Under the pieces are notes generated by a model. It saw only the letters and a program-made list of their open reading frames with translations, was not told the DNA's origin and did no database searches. A stretch of 16,772 bases of DNA from an uncultured Desulfobacca sp. GTDB taxonomy: Bacteria; Desulfobacterota; Desulfobaccia; Desulfobaccales; Desulfobaccaceae. Positions 7,579 to 15,084 of this stretch are shown here, piece by piece. The DNA is taken from positions 1 to 16,772 of the forward strand of contig CALGOE010000235.1 of NCBI GenBank assembly GCA_937958145.1, given 5' to 3'. How positions within the stretch are numbered: position 1 is the first letter of the stretch; each line of letters opens with the position of its first letter. The position numbers and the translations under genes are program-made.

Positions 7579-8328
7579 TTAGCGGACCGGCCGTGCGGCC
7601 AGTTCCTTCTGGATGGCCGGCCAGACGATTTCCCGGGCCCGGATGATATCCTCCGGGAAGTCGATCTCCAGCCAGCTGAGCTGGCCGATATCGTGCACCC
7701 AGAGTCGCTGCCGGTCGCAAAGGGCCTGGGACAACTCTTCGTGTTCAGTGGCCGGATTCGCCTGGATTAATTCGTCCATTAATTGCCGGGCCAACGGCAC
7801 ATCCGCAGACCCGATCTTGACCATACCCACGGCTTCGCCGGCCACGGGATCATCAGTCTGCAACGATTTGCCCACCGCCGTCGCCCGCCCCTGCCGATGG
7901 GCGACTTTCACCTCTTCCCCGCTGTCCATCCCCAACGGGCCGACCAGGAGGGAGCTTGTGGCGGTATCCGTCAGCCAACCGGCCAGGATGCCGGGATGAA
8001 AGAGGAGATCGGCGTCCATAAAGAGGAAAGGGCCGTTGAGGTGAGCACGGGCCAGCCACAGGGAATATAAACTGCCGGTTTGGGCAAACTGTTCATTCAC
8101 CACCCAGTGGATGGTGAGCCCGGGCCAGCCGGTAGGCAAGGCCTGGCGGAGCAGGGCCTGCAAGTGACCCACCACCAGGACCACTTCCCGCACCCCTTGT
8201 TGTTGCAGCGCCTCCAGCGTATGAAACAGGAGGGGGCGGCCGCCGATTTCTATCAGGGCCTTGGGGAGACGCGCCGTCAGCGGTGCCAGGCGGCTGCCTA
8301 CTCCGGCCGTCAGGATTACCGCCAGCAT
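7579..8328 (-). CDS. Nucleotidyltransferase, candidate CTP:2-aminoethylphosphonate cytidylyltransferase
   Basis: A 249-residue single-domain sugar-nucleotidyltransferase-fold protein of the LicC/choline-phosphate cytidylyltransferase type. The nucleotide loop is intact: TAGVGSRLAPLTARLPKALIEI (G9, G11, R13, K23). The metal-binding centre is FMDADLLF (D105, D107), with a late EIDFPED (D223). LicC-like enzymes carry an N-x-YSL segment; here it is NEQFAQTGSLYSLWLA (78-93). Enzymes of this group make CDP-choline or CMP-AEP. Between PEP mutase, decarboxylase and transaminase genes, CMP-AEP is the most likely product. Choline or another phosphonate cannot be excluded. It is the only one of the three nucleotidyltransferase-like domains here that keeps the full motif. 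Start ATG 8328 is 1 nt from the decarboxylase stop, with GAGAAG 7 nt upstream. Confidence 0.88.
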   Translation of the reverse strand: MLAVILTAGVGSRLAPLTARLPKALIEIGGRPLLFHTLEALQQQGVREVVLVVGHLQALLRQALPTGWPGLTIHWVVNEQFAQTGSLYSLWLARAHLNGPFLFMDADLLFHPGILAGWLTDTATSSLLVGPLGMDSGEEVKVAHRQGRATAVGKSLQTDDPVAGEAVGMVKIGSADVPLARQLMDELIQANPATEHEELSQALCDRQRLWVHDIGQLSWLEIDFPEDIIRAREIVWPAIQKELAARPVR

Positions 8329-8329
8329 C

Positions 8330-9439
8330 TTAGGGCTTCTCGGTGGTTTTCAGGAAAGAACCAAAACGTTCTTTCAGGTCCGGGGGTGGGAGGTGCGGCC
8401 GCGCCAGCTCAGCGGGAGCCCCGGGGGCGACTTTGACCAGGAGGAAATGGGGACCGGGCTGCCTCAGGGCCCAACGTAGGCGTTGGCTCAGGGCATCGGC
8501 AGCCGTGACCTGCTGGACGCTGGGATACCCTGCCGCCCGTGCCACCTCGGCCAGCAAGGTAGTGGAAGAGGTGGTCGCCTGGCCGCCGGTGGAATCATAA
8601 GCTTCGTTGTCTAACACCACATGAATTAAATTTCTGGGTTGGTAATGGCCGATGGTGGCCAGATTCCCCATTTTCATGAGGCAGGCACCATCCCCATCCA
8701 ACACCAGCACCGGGCGCTCCGGGCGGGCCAGGGCCAGACCCAGGCCGACGGCACTGGCACAGCCCATGGAGCCCACCATATAAAAATTACCTTCCCGATC
8801 CCGGCAATTATAAAGCTCCCGGGAAATCTTGCCGGTTGTGGAGACGATCGCCTCCTGCCCCGACAAGGATTGCACTATGGTCTGGATGGCCTCAAACCGG
8901 GAAAGCAAGTAGGGAGACGGCCTCTGGGCCACAGTAACAGCCGCCAGCGTCCCTTTGGGCACGACGACCGCCACCGGGGCCGAGCGCCTGAGCATCTCTT
9001 GCTGCAGGCGGCGGATGGCGGCCTCATCCTCGGACCATTGGCCGCTTAAAGTGGCCGCCGGAATCGTCAACACCCGCAAAAGGTCAGGCATAATCTGACC
9101 CATAACGCGATGTTGAGCCGCATCGGGCCGCCCCGGCTCCCCCCGCCAGGAAATCACCAGCAGACACGGGAAACGATAGATCAATTGCAGGGAGGTCAGG
9201 GGATTGACGGCGTTGCCCAGCCCCGAGTTTTGCATGAAAATCACCGGTTGCCGGCCGCTCAGGTTCCAACCGGCGGCCACCCCCATGGCCTCGCCTTCAC
9301 TGGCGGCCCGGACATACAGCCGGGAGGGATCATTGTCTAAAAAACTGATCAGCGGGTTCAAAATCGAGCAGGGCACCCCCACGTAGGGTCCCAACTTCAG
9401 TTCATCAAACAGATGCAGTAAATCCTTGGCCTGAATCAT
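8330..9439 (-). CDS. ppd: Phosphonopyruvate decarboxylase
   Basis: Thiamine-diphosphate enzyme that decarboxylates phosphonopyruvate to phosphonoacetaldehyde. This irreversible step pulls the unfavourable PEP mutase equilibrium forward. It has 369 residues, typical of the family. Visible are the pyrimidine-domain catalytic Glu48 in AASEGEAMGVAAG, QNSGLGNAVNPLTSL (70-84), EPGRPDAAQH (101-110) and GSMGCASAVGLGLALA (223-238). The TPP/Mg motif runs from GDGACLMKMG (249-258) to DN (277-278), followed by DSTGGQATT, which sets Ppd apart from other TPP enzymes. The start ATG overlaps the PEP mutase stop by 4 nt; an AGGA lies rather far upstream (12 nt), so coupled translation is likely. The C-terminal tail is proline-rich and unremarkable. 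Confidence 0.94.
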   Translation of the reverse strand: MIQAKDLLHLFDELKLGPYVGVPCSILNPLISFLDNDPSRLYVRAASEGEAMGVAAGWNLSGRQPVIFMQNSGLGNAVNPLTSLQLIYRFPCLLVISWRGEPGRPDAAQHRVMGQIMPDLLRVLTIPAATLSGQWSEDEAAIRRLQQEMLRRSAPVAVVVPKGTLAAVTVAQRPSPYLLSRFEAIQTIVQSLSGQEAIVSTTGKISRELYNCRDREGNFYMVGSMGCASAVGLGLALARPERPVLVLDGDGACLMKMGNLATIGHYQPRNLIHVVLDNEAYDSTGGQATTSSTTLLAEVARAAGYPSVQQVTAADALSQRLRWALRQPGPHFLLVKVAPGAPAELARPHLPPPDLKERFGSFLKTTEKP

Positions 9440-11205
9440 ACCATTGAACCATCCTGACAGCGGCTGCCGGACCAGGCTAACGGTTGAGCCATGGGGCCGG
9501 CTGCAGTGGCCAGCGCTGGGGTGGCCAGGCGTGGCCGAGCCTGGGCCAGAAGTTGGCAGGCCCGCTGGTAGTCCTGCCAGTTTTGGATCTCCATCCAGCC
9601 TGAATTGACCTCGAGTAACTGCACCGGCAAGCCCCGGTCAATGCCTTCCTGCAGCAGGTCGGTGAAGGAGGCCTGGAAGATATTCGGGGCTTCGTGAAAC
9701 GGCTGCTCCCGGAATAAACGCTGGCAATCGTCGTAAATCTCTCGGAGTCTCTTGCTCCCGGTCCGGGAGAGTTTGGCCATGCCCACAAACTCATAGTCCG
9801 CTTCGTGGCTGGCAATGGTCTTTTGGCCGATGCGCACCGCCTGATTGCTGGCCTGGGGCCGGAACCGGCGCTTCCCCGGCTGCGGTTTTTCTTTGGCCAC
9901 TACTAAATCCAGATTTTTGCTGGGATTATATCCTTGGGCGAAAGAATTGTCCACCACCAGCACGATATCACCTTGGGCGGCCAGGAGTTTTTGCAGCAGG
10001 AAAGCCTCAAAGAGGATATCGCCATAGAGGATCAGCAGGTCCTGGTCAAACAGCTCCCGGGCCTGCATAATGGAATGGAGTATATGTCCCCGGGAAAAAT
10101 CCGGATTGAATATTTTGTTCACACCATCCAGATTGACTGCTTCAGCGCGATAGCCGGTGATAACATTGATCTGATGCAAGCCGATCTGCCGCAATGTCTC
10201 GACGTTGCGTTGCAGGAGGGATTTGCCCTGCAGCTCCAACATGGCTACCGGTCGATCGGCTAAAAGATCATCCAGCGGGTCGTTGCTCTGGGGTTGGCCG
10301 GCGGCAGGAATGATCACAGCATAATTATCATGGGCCTGGCGCAGGTATTTTTTCCCTTCGGCCTGAAACCGGCTCATTTCCTGGAGGTCAAAGATGGTCT
10401 GCAAGGGGGCGATGTCGGTTTCCACTGCCAACAGGGAACCGGCCTGGCGCAAACGGGCCAACACCCGGCTCATGGCCTGGACCGCGGCCCGCACCCCGAC
10501 GTTGGCATAAATCACCAACCGCACCCCCCACGCCTGGAGTTGTTGCACCGTGACCTGGGGATAGCTGGTGGGGACCACCACCAGGGGCACAGACCCGGAC
10601 CACCCTTGGATAAAGGCCTTGATCTCATCGGGAGTTTTGGCTTTGGAGTGGATCAGGATGGCGTCGGCCCCGGCCTCGACATAGGCCTCGGCCCGGCGCC
10701 AGGCTTCCTCCAGGCCCCAGCCCGCGATCAAGGCCTCGGTGCGGGCAATGACCATGAAATCCTCAGAAACCTGGGCATCTTTTGCCGCCCGGATCTTGCC
10801 GACAAATTCGGCCAGCGGGGCCAGCTCCTGACGGCCGGGGATGTAGCTGTTCACTTTGGGAAAACATTTATCTTCGATACAGATGGCGGCGATGCCGGCT
10901 GCTTCGTATTTTTTAACCAAGCGGATCACATTGTTGGCATTGCCATAGCCGGTATCACAATCGGCAATCACCGGGATATTGACGGCCTCGTTAATAATAC
11001 TGGCTGCCTCCAGATAGTCCTTCATGGTCAAAATATTGGCATCAGGCACCGCCTGCGCGGCCGAAATTTCTAACCCACTGGCCCAGACGGCATCAAAACC
11101 GGTCTGTTCCACCAATCGGGCGCTTAAGCCATTATGGGCGCCGGCCGCTTGTACTATCTCTGCCCGGGCCAATAAACGGCGCAACATTTGAGCCTTCTGG
11201 TGCAT
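9436..11205 (-). CDS. pepM: Phosphoenolpyruvate mutase fused to a nucleotidyltransferase-like domain
   Basis: First committed enzyme of phosphonate biosynthesis: it moves the phosphoryl group of PEP to carbon, forming the C-P bond of phosphonopyruvate. The N-terminal TIM barrel (1 to about 285) carries the signature EDKCFPKVNS (111-120), metal-binding DCDTGYGN (D82, D84) and D55 in VPDANIL. The EDK-x5-NS motif separates true PepM from isocitrate-lyase relatives. Residues about 293-560 form a nucleotidyltransferase-like domain (NYAVIIPAAG, MLELQGKSLLQRNVETL, YGDILFE, SGWMEIQNWQDY). The glycine loop is altered and V320 replaces the usual PK lysine. Such fusions are known in phosphonate clusters. 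The last 30 residues are Ala/Pro-rich. ATG 11205 was chosen: GAGGA (11213-11217) lies 7 nt upstream, and the TTG at 11226 has no comparable site. Confidence 0.95.
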   Translation of the reverse strand: MHQKAQMLRRLLARAEIVQAAGAHNGLSARLVEQTGFDAVWASGLEISAAQAVPDANILTMKDYLEAASIINEAVNIPVIADCDTGYGNANNVIRLVKKYEAAGIAAICIEDKCFPKVNSYIPGRQELAPLAEFVGKIRAAKDAQVSEDFMVIARTEALIAGWGLEEAWRRAEAYVEAGADAILIHSKAKTPDEIKAFIQGWSGSVPLVVVPTSYPQVTVQQLQAWGVRLVIYANVGVRAAVQAMSRVLARLRQAGSLLAVETDIAPLQTIFDLQEMSRFQAEGKKYLRQAHDNYAVIIPAAGQPQSNDPLDDLLADRPVAMLELQGKSLLQRNVETLRQIGLHQINVITGYRAEAVNLDGVNKIFNPDFSRGHILHSIMQARELFDQDLLILYGDILFEAFLLQKLLAAQGDIVLVVDNSFAQGYNPSKNLDLVVAKEKPQPGKRRFRPQASNQAVRIGQKTIASHEADYEFVGMAKLSRTGSKRLREIYDDCQRLFREQPFHEAPNIFQASFTDLLQEGIDRGLPVQLLEVNSGWMEIQNWQDYQRACQLLAQARPRLATPALATAAGPMAQPLAWSGSRCQDGSMV

Positions 11206-11212
11206 GTGGCTA

Positions 11213-11217
11213 TCCTC
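11213..11217 (-). promoter_or_regulatory. Ribosome binding site of pepM
   Basis: Reads GAGGA on the - strand, 7 nt before ATG 11205. It decides against the alternative TTG at 11226. Confidence 0.65.
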
Positions 11218-11250
11218 GGCAAGCAAAGGTTTTTCCCTTGGGAAGATGGC

Positions 11251-11279
11251 GTGGCCGGCGCGGCCCTAACCGCCGGCAC
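11251..11279 (-). promoter_or_regulatory. Hairpin in the pepM 5' leader
   Basis: GTGGCCGGCG (11251-11260) pairs with CGCCGGCAC (11271-11279): seven continuous GC pairs, a bulged G, then two more pairs, around a 10-nt loop. It lies in the middle of the predicted leader of the phosphonate operon. No T run follows and no known riboswitch core was recognised. Possible roles are leader stability or protein/RNA-mediated control. Confidence 0.4.
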
Positions 11280-11345
11280 GGCGACTCATCCCGACATAAA
11301 CAGGATCAGGATCACTTTTTACCAAAAGTTAACCTATCCTGCACT

Positions 11346-11374
11346 ATTATATAACACTGCCTGGATCGAGGAAA
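11346..11374 (-). promoter_or_regulatory. Candidate sigma-70-type promoter of the phosphonate operon
   Basis: On the - strand a perfect TATAAT lies at 11346-11351. With a 17-nt spacer, the -35 position (11369-11374) reads TTTCCT, a weak match to TTGACA. A start around 11339 would give a leader of about 130 nt before pepM. The site lies entirely in the topA-pepM spacer, so the operon can be transcribed independently of topA. The weak -35 suggests help from an activator; none was identified. Confidence 0.5.
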
Positions 11375-11381
11375 CCAGAAA

Positions 11382-13694
11382 CTAGACGGCCCCCGCTTCG
11401 GCGACGGCCGCGTCCTCGGGGATGGGCTCGGTATAATTGCAGGATTTTTGTGGGCAGGCCAGGAACTTGCCCTGCTTTTTGGTCTCTTTATGGACCAGCA
11501 GAGGATAATGGCATTGGGGGCAGGGTTTGGGGACGGGTTGATAATTGAGGGTAAAAGTACATTGGGGATAATTGCTGCAGCCGTAAAAAACCCCGCGGCG
11601 GGAGCGGCGGGGGAGAATGGTGCCGCCGCAGCCGGGCTCAGGGCAGGGAACGCCGGTATCCGGTGTTGCCTCTTCCTGGAGACTCCGGGTATAACGGCAT
11701 TGCGGATAGCCGGGACAGGCCAGAAAGGTTCCAAAGCGCCCTTGCTTGGCCACCAATGTCCGGCCACATTTGGGGCAGGTCTCAGTCACTTCCGGCAGAT
11801 CCGGCGGCGTTGTCTCAACCTTGGCCACCGGCACGATGGCGCCTTGGTCATCACGGGTGAAATTGGTGGTATAACGGCAGGTTGGATAATTGGCGCAGCC
11901 AAGAAATTCGCCGTTCTTCCCCCACTTGATGATCAATTCGCCGCCGCATTGGGGGCAGGTATGGCCGGTGGGCAGACCCTTGCCCTTCACCGAGGGCATC
12001 GCATCCTTGGCGGTCTGCAGTTCCTCGGCAAAGGGACCGTAAAAATCCCGCAGGACGTCCTGCCAGGAAACCTCTCCGGCGGCAATGGTATCCAGACGCT
12101 CCTCCATATTGGCCGTAAACCCTACGTCCATAATATGAGGGAAGCTGGCCACCAAGAGATCGTTGATCATTAAACCCAATTCAGTGGGCTTAAAGCCCCC
12201 CTTGACCTTTATGACGTAGAGGCGGTCCTGAATGACGGACAGAATGGTGGCATAGGTACTGGGGCGACCGATACCTAATTTTTCCAATTCTTTTATTAAT
12301 GTTGCTTCCGTATAGCGAGGCGGCGGTTGGGTGAAATGCTGCTTCGGTTCCAGTTGCAGCAGTTCCAGCACCTCACCGGGCTGCAGGGGTGGCAGCTTCA
12401 CTTCGCCTTCGTCAGCCGCGGTGTCCGGGGTTTCTTCATAAAGCACGGTGAAACCAGGGAATTTCACCACGGTACCGGTAGCCCGGAAGGTATAATCATG
12501 GGCGCTGACGTCGGCAGTGGTGACGAGCAACCGGGCCGGTTCCATCTGGCTGGCCACGAAGCGTTTCCAGACCAGTTCATAGAGTTTCAGTTCGTCGGGC
12601 TCCAGGAAAGGTTTCACCATTTCAGGGGTACGGTTGACATCCGTCGGCCGGATGGCCTCATGGGCTTCCTGGGCGGTCTTGCGACTCTTGTACACATTCG
12701 CTTTGGCCGGGAGATACTCGGGGCCATAGGTCTGCTGAATGAAGTCCCGGACCGCAGTGATGGCGACCCCCGCCACCCTGGTGGAATCGGTGCGCATATA
12801 AGTAATCAGACCCACCGGTCCTTCTGCGCCCAGGTCCACTCCCTCGTACAATTTTTGCGCCAGTCGCATGGTGCGTTGGGCCCCGAAACGCAATTTGCGA
12901 CTGGCTTCCTGTTGCATGGTACTGGTAATGAACGGCGGCAGGGGCTTTTTCTGGCGCTCTTTCTGTTCCACGTGCGCCACGGTATAGACAGCTCCGCTCA
13001 GAGCCGCCAGCACCTGTTGGGTCTGGTCGCTGTTGGCCAGTTCCAGTTTCTTGCCTTTGTATTTTATGAGCTTGGCTTTGAAAGGCGGGGGTTGGGCCCC
13101 CTTCAGGTGGGCGGTCAGGGACCAGTATTCCTGGGAGACAAAGGCCAGGATTTCTTTCTCCCGCTCGCAGATGAGGCGCAGGGCCACGGATTGCACCCGG
13201 CCGGCGCTGAGGCCACGCTTCACCTTCTCCCAGAGCAGGGGGGAGATCTGGTACCCCACCAATCGATCCAGGATGCGACGGGCCTGTTGGGCTTCGTAGC
13301 GGGCCCGGTGCAGCGGCACCGGTTTGGCCAACGCCTCTTTGATGGCCTTGGGGGTTAATTCATAAAAAAGAACGCGATGAAACTTGTGTTTCCCTCCGTT
13401 CAGGACCTCAGCGATATGCCAGGCAATGGCTTCTCCCTCCCGGTCCGGGTCCGGCCCGAGATAAATGTCCTGAATATGCGCCGCCGCCCTTTTCAGCTCC
13501 TGAATGGTTTTGGTCTTGCCTTCGATGGTAACATACTTGGGCCGAAAATTGTCTTCCAGGTCCACACCCAGTTCTTTTTTGGGCAGGTCCCGAATGTGTC
13601 CCACCGAAGCGCGAACCTCGAAGTCTTTGCCTAAATATTTCTGCAGCGTCCGGGCCTTGGCCGGCGATTCAACGATGAGGAGAGCTTTGCCCAT
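11382..13694 (-). CDS. topA: DNA topoisomerase I (type IA)
   Basis: Relaxes negatively supercoiled DNA by a 5'-phosphotyrosine strand-passage mechanism. It has 770 residues. The N-terminal Toprim domain has Glu9 (LIVESPAKA) and acidic PDPDREGE (D82, D84, E86). The catalytic Tyr299 lies in GLITYMRTDSTR. Other conserved blocks are GLSAGRVQSVAL (161-172) and GIGRPSTYATI (474-484). The C-terminus has four zinc ribbons: C580/583/600/606, C640/643/660/666, C684/689/706/712 and C725/728/747/752. All four cysteine sets are complete. ATG 13694 starts the standard MGKALLIVESPAKA N-terminus; the nearby ribosome binding site is modest. dprA lies upstream on the same strand, a common pairing in bacteria. 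The 176-nt spacer downstream carries the promoter of the phosphonate operon. Confidence 0.98.
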   Translation of the reverse strand: MGKALLIVESPAKARTLQKYLGKDFEVRASVGHIRDLPKKELGVDLEDNFRPKYVTIEGKTKTIQELKRAAAHIQDIYLGPDPDREGEAIAWHIAEVLNGGKHKFHRVLFYELTPKAIKEALAKPVPLHRARYEAQQARRILDRLVGYQISPLLWEKVKRGLSAGRVQSVALRLICEREKEILAFVSQEYWSLTAHLKGAQPPPFKAKLIKYKGKKLELANSDQTQQVLAALSGAVYTVAHVEQKERQKKPLPPFITSTMQQEASRKLRFGAQRTMRLAQKLYEGVDLGAEGPVGLITYMRTDSTRVAGVAITAVRDFIQQTYGPEYLPAKANVYKSRKTAQEAHEAIRPTDVNRTPEMVKPFLEPDELKLYELVWKRFVASQMEPARLLVTTADVSAHDYTFRATGTVVKFPGFTVLYEETPDTAADEGEVKLPPLQPGEVLELLQLEPKQHFTQPPPRYTEATLIKELEKLGIGRPSTYATILSVIQDRLYVIKVKGGFKPTELGLMINDLLVASFPHIMDVGFTANMEERLDTIAAGEVSWQDVLRDFYGPFAEELQTAKDAMPSVKGKGLPTGHTCPQCGGELIIKWGKNGEFLGCANYPTCRYTTNFTRDDQGAIVPVAKVETTPPDLPEVTETCPKCGRTLVAKQGRFGTFLACPGYPQCRYTRSLQEEATPDTGVPCPEPGCGGTILPRRSRRGVFYGCSNYPQCTFTLNYQPVPKPCPQCHYPLLVHKETKKQGKFLACPQKSCNYTEPIPEDAAVAEAGAV

Positions 13695-13983
13695 ACTTCT
13701 CTTTCGTACTCCTTCCGGCCCCTGGCCGGGATGGCCGCTGTTGGCTCCGGCAGCCGTCCGGTCTTTCAGCCAACCAGCAACTCTTTGTTTTCACTATAGG
13801 GAAAAACAGCAGCTGCCTCCCAGCAGGAACTTGCGGCCAGCCGCCCGGCGACCCTTGCTGATACCAGGCTGGCCCCTACTGAGCCACCATCCTGCAGTAT
13901 CGTCAGCGGGAAATCAACCACCCGTGGAGGCAATCAGTTTTGTAAGCATTCTCGTTCTCCCCGTCAATACCTGGGGCAGTGGA
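13695..13983. other. dprA-topA spacer, no gene supported
   Basis: The 289-nt spacer holds no credible coding frame. On the - strand, TATAGT at 13793-13798 could be a -10 box for topA, but no -35-like hexamer sits 15-18 nt before it. A CTGC/GCAG mini-stem followed by TTTTT (about 13803-13824, - strand) is too weak to call a dprA terminator. Confidence 0.3.
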
Positions 13984-15084
13984 TCAATTGGCCAGGACAA
14001 AATATTTTCCGGGCAACTCCTGGACCAGTCCCTGGAGTTCCAACAGGGTGAGGCGGCTCATGACTTCCGGGGCCGGCAGCGCTGACAAGCGGATGAGTTC
14101 ATCCACCTGCAGCGGCGTCAGACTGAGATGAGTCAGGATGGGGTCCTCCGGTTGGGACGCCCTCACTGTCGTAGGAGGTGCCGTGGTCTTTAAAGCCGCG
14201 GGGGTGGTGCAGCGCAGTTCTTCCAGGATGTCCTTGGCCTCCCTGACTAATTTGGCCCCCTGTTGGATCCACCGATGGGGGCCGATGCTTCCCGGCAGAT
14301 CAACGGGTCCCGGGACGGCAAAAACTTCCCGGCCCTGTTCCAGGGCAAAATTGGCGGTGATGTGGGTGCCGCTCTGTTCGCCCGCCTCCACCACCACCAC
14401 GCCCTGGGCCAGACCACTGATGATCCGATTGCGGATGGGGAAATTTTTCGCCTCCGGCCGCGTCCCGAGCGGAAATTCGCTGATGAGCGCCCCCTGCTGG
14501 GGAATCAGGCCGTAGAATTCTTTATTTTCCGGGGGATAAACGATATCGAGCCCACAGCCCAGGACAGCCAACGTGCGGCCGCCCACTGCCAAGGCGCCCT
14601 GATGGGCCGCGGTGTCGATGCCCCGGGCCAAGCCGCTGACTACGGTGACACCCCGCTGGGCCAGTTCGGCAGCCAGCTTATGGCTGGCCTTGCGCCCATA
14701 ATGGCTGGGTTTCCGAGTCCCCACCAGGGCAATGGCCAGGTCATCCTGGGGTTCGATGCTACCCCTAATATACAGAAACGGCGGCGTGTAAGGAATCTGC
14801 CGTAACGCTGCGGGGAACCGGGGATCAAGGCAGGTTACGACCTCGCCCCCCAAGGAAATGAGACGCTCCATCTGGACGTCCCACCGGGGCCAATCTTCAA
14901 ACGTCGTGATGGCCTGGGCTATGGCCGCCGATACTCCCTTGACACTGCGAAGTTCTGCCGCTGAAGCCTGAAAGACCGCTTCCGGGGAGCCAAAGCGCCG
15001 GAGCAGCCGATGAAAGAGAACAACCCCGACCCCCGGCACAGAACGCAAGGCCAGCCAGGGAGTGGCACGAAAGGGATCGATCAT
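13984..15084 (-). CDS. dprA: DprA/Smf, DNA processing protein
   Basis: Loads RecA onto incoming single-stranded DNA during natural transformation; widely conserved even in species not known to be competent. The protein has 366 residues. The N-terminal helix-hairpin-helix region has SVPGVG (15-20). The Rossmann-like core includes ALVGTRKPSHYGR (119-131), VSGLARGIDTAAHQGAL (149-165), GCGLDIVYPP (176-185) and FPIRNRIISGLA (215-226). A C-terminal winged-helix domain spans about 315-366. The usual SGSLITA stretch reads SGTHITA (238-244), a small variation. ATG 15084 was chosen because it overlaps the upstream stop (ATGA); 16 more residues in frame from 15132 are unlike the family. No ribosome binding site is visible, so translation is probably coupled to the GTPase gene. 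Confidence 0.96.
   Translation of the reverse strand: MIDPFRATPWLALRSVPGVGVVLFHRLLRRFGSPEAVFQASAAELRSVKGVSAAIAQAITTFEDWPRWDVQMERLISLGGEVVTCLDPRFPAALRQIPYTPPFLYIRGSIEPQDDLAIALVGTRKPSHYGRKASHKLAAELAQRGVTVVSGLARGIDTAAHQGALAVGGRTLAVLGCGLDIVYPPENKEFYGLIPQQGALISEFPLGTRPEAKNFPIRNRIISGLAQGVVVVEAGEQSGTHITANFALEQGREVFAVPGPVDLPGSIGPHRWIQQGAKLVREAKDILEELRCTTPAALKTTAPPTTVRASQPEDPILTHLSLTPLQVDELIRLSALPAPEVMSRLTLLELQGLVQELPGKYFVLAN

Noticed and set aside
7517..7720. N-terminal extension of phnW by 68 residues
   Set aside because: It overlaps the nucleotidyltransferase gene, is unlike the transaminase family, and the strong ribosome binding site points to TTG 7516.
10294..11073. Long open frames antisense to pepM, topA and other genes
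   Set aside because: They run opposite to strongly conserved enzymes, have His/Gly/Pro-biased composition and no ribosome binding sites; shadows of GC-rich coding DNA.
13791..13802. TCACTATAGGGA, identical to the core of a T7 phage promoter
   Set aside because: The upstream recognition half (TAATACGAC) is absent and there is no phage polymerase or phage context; most likely chance.
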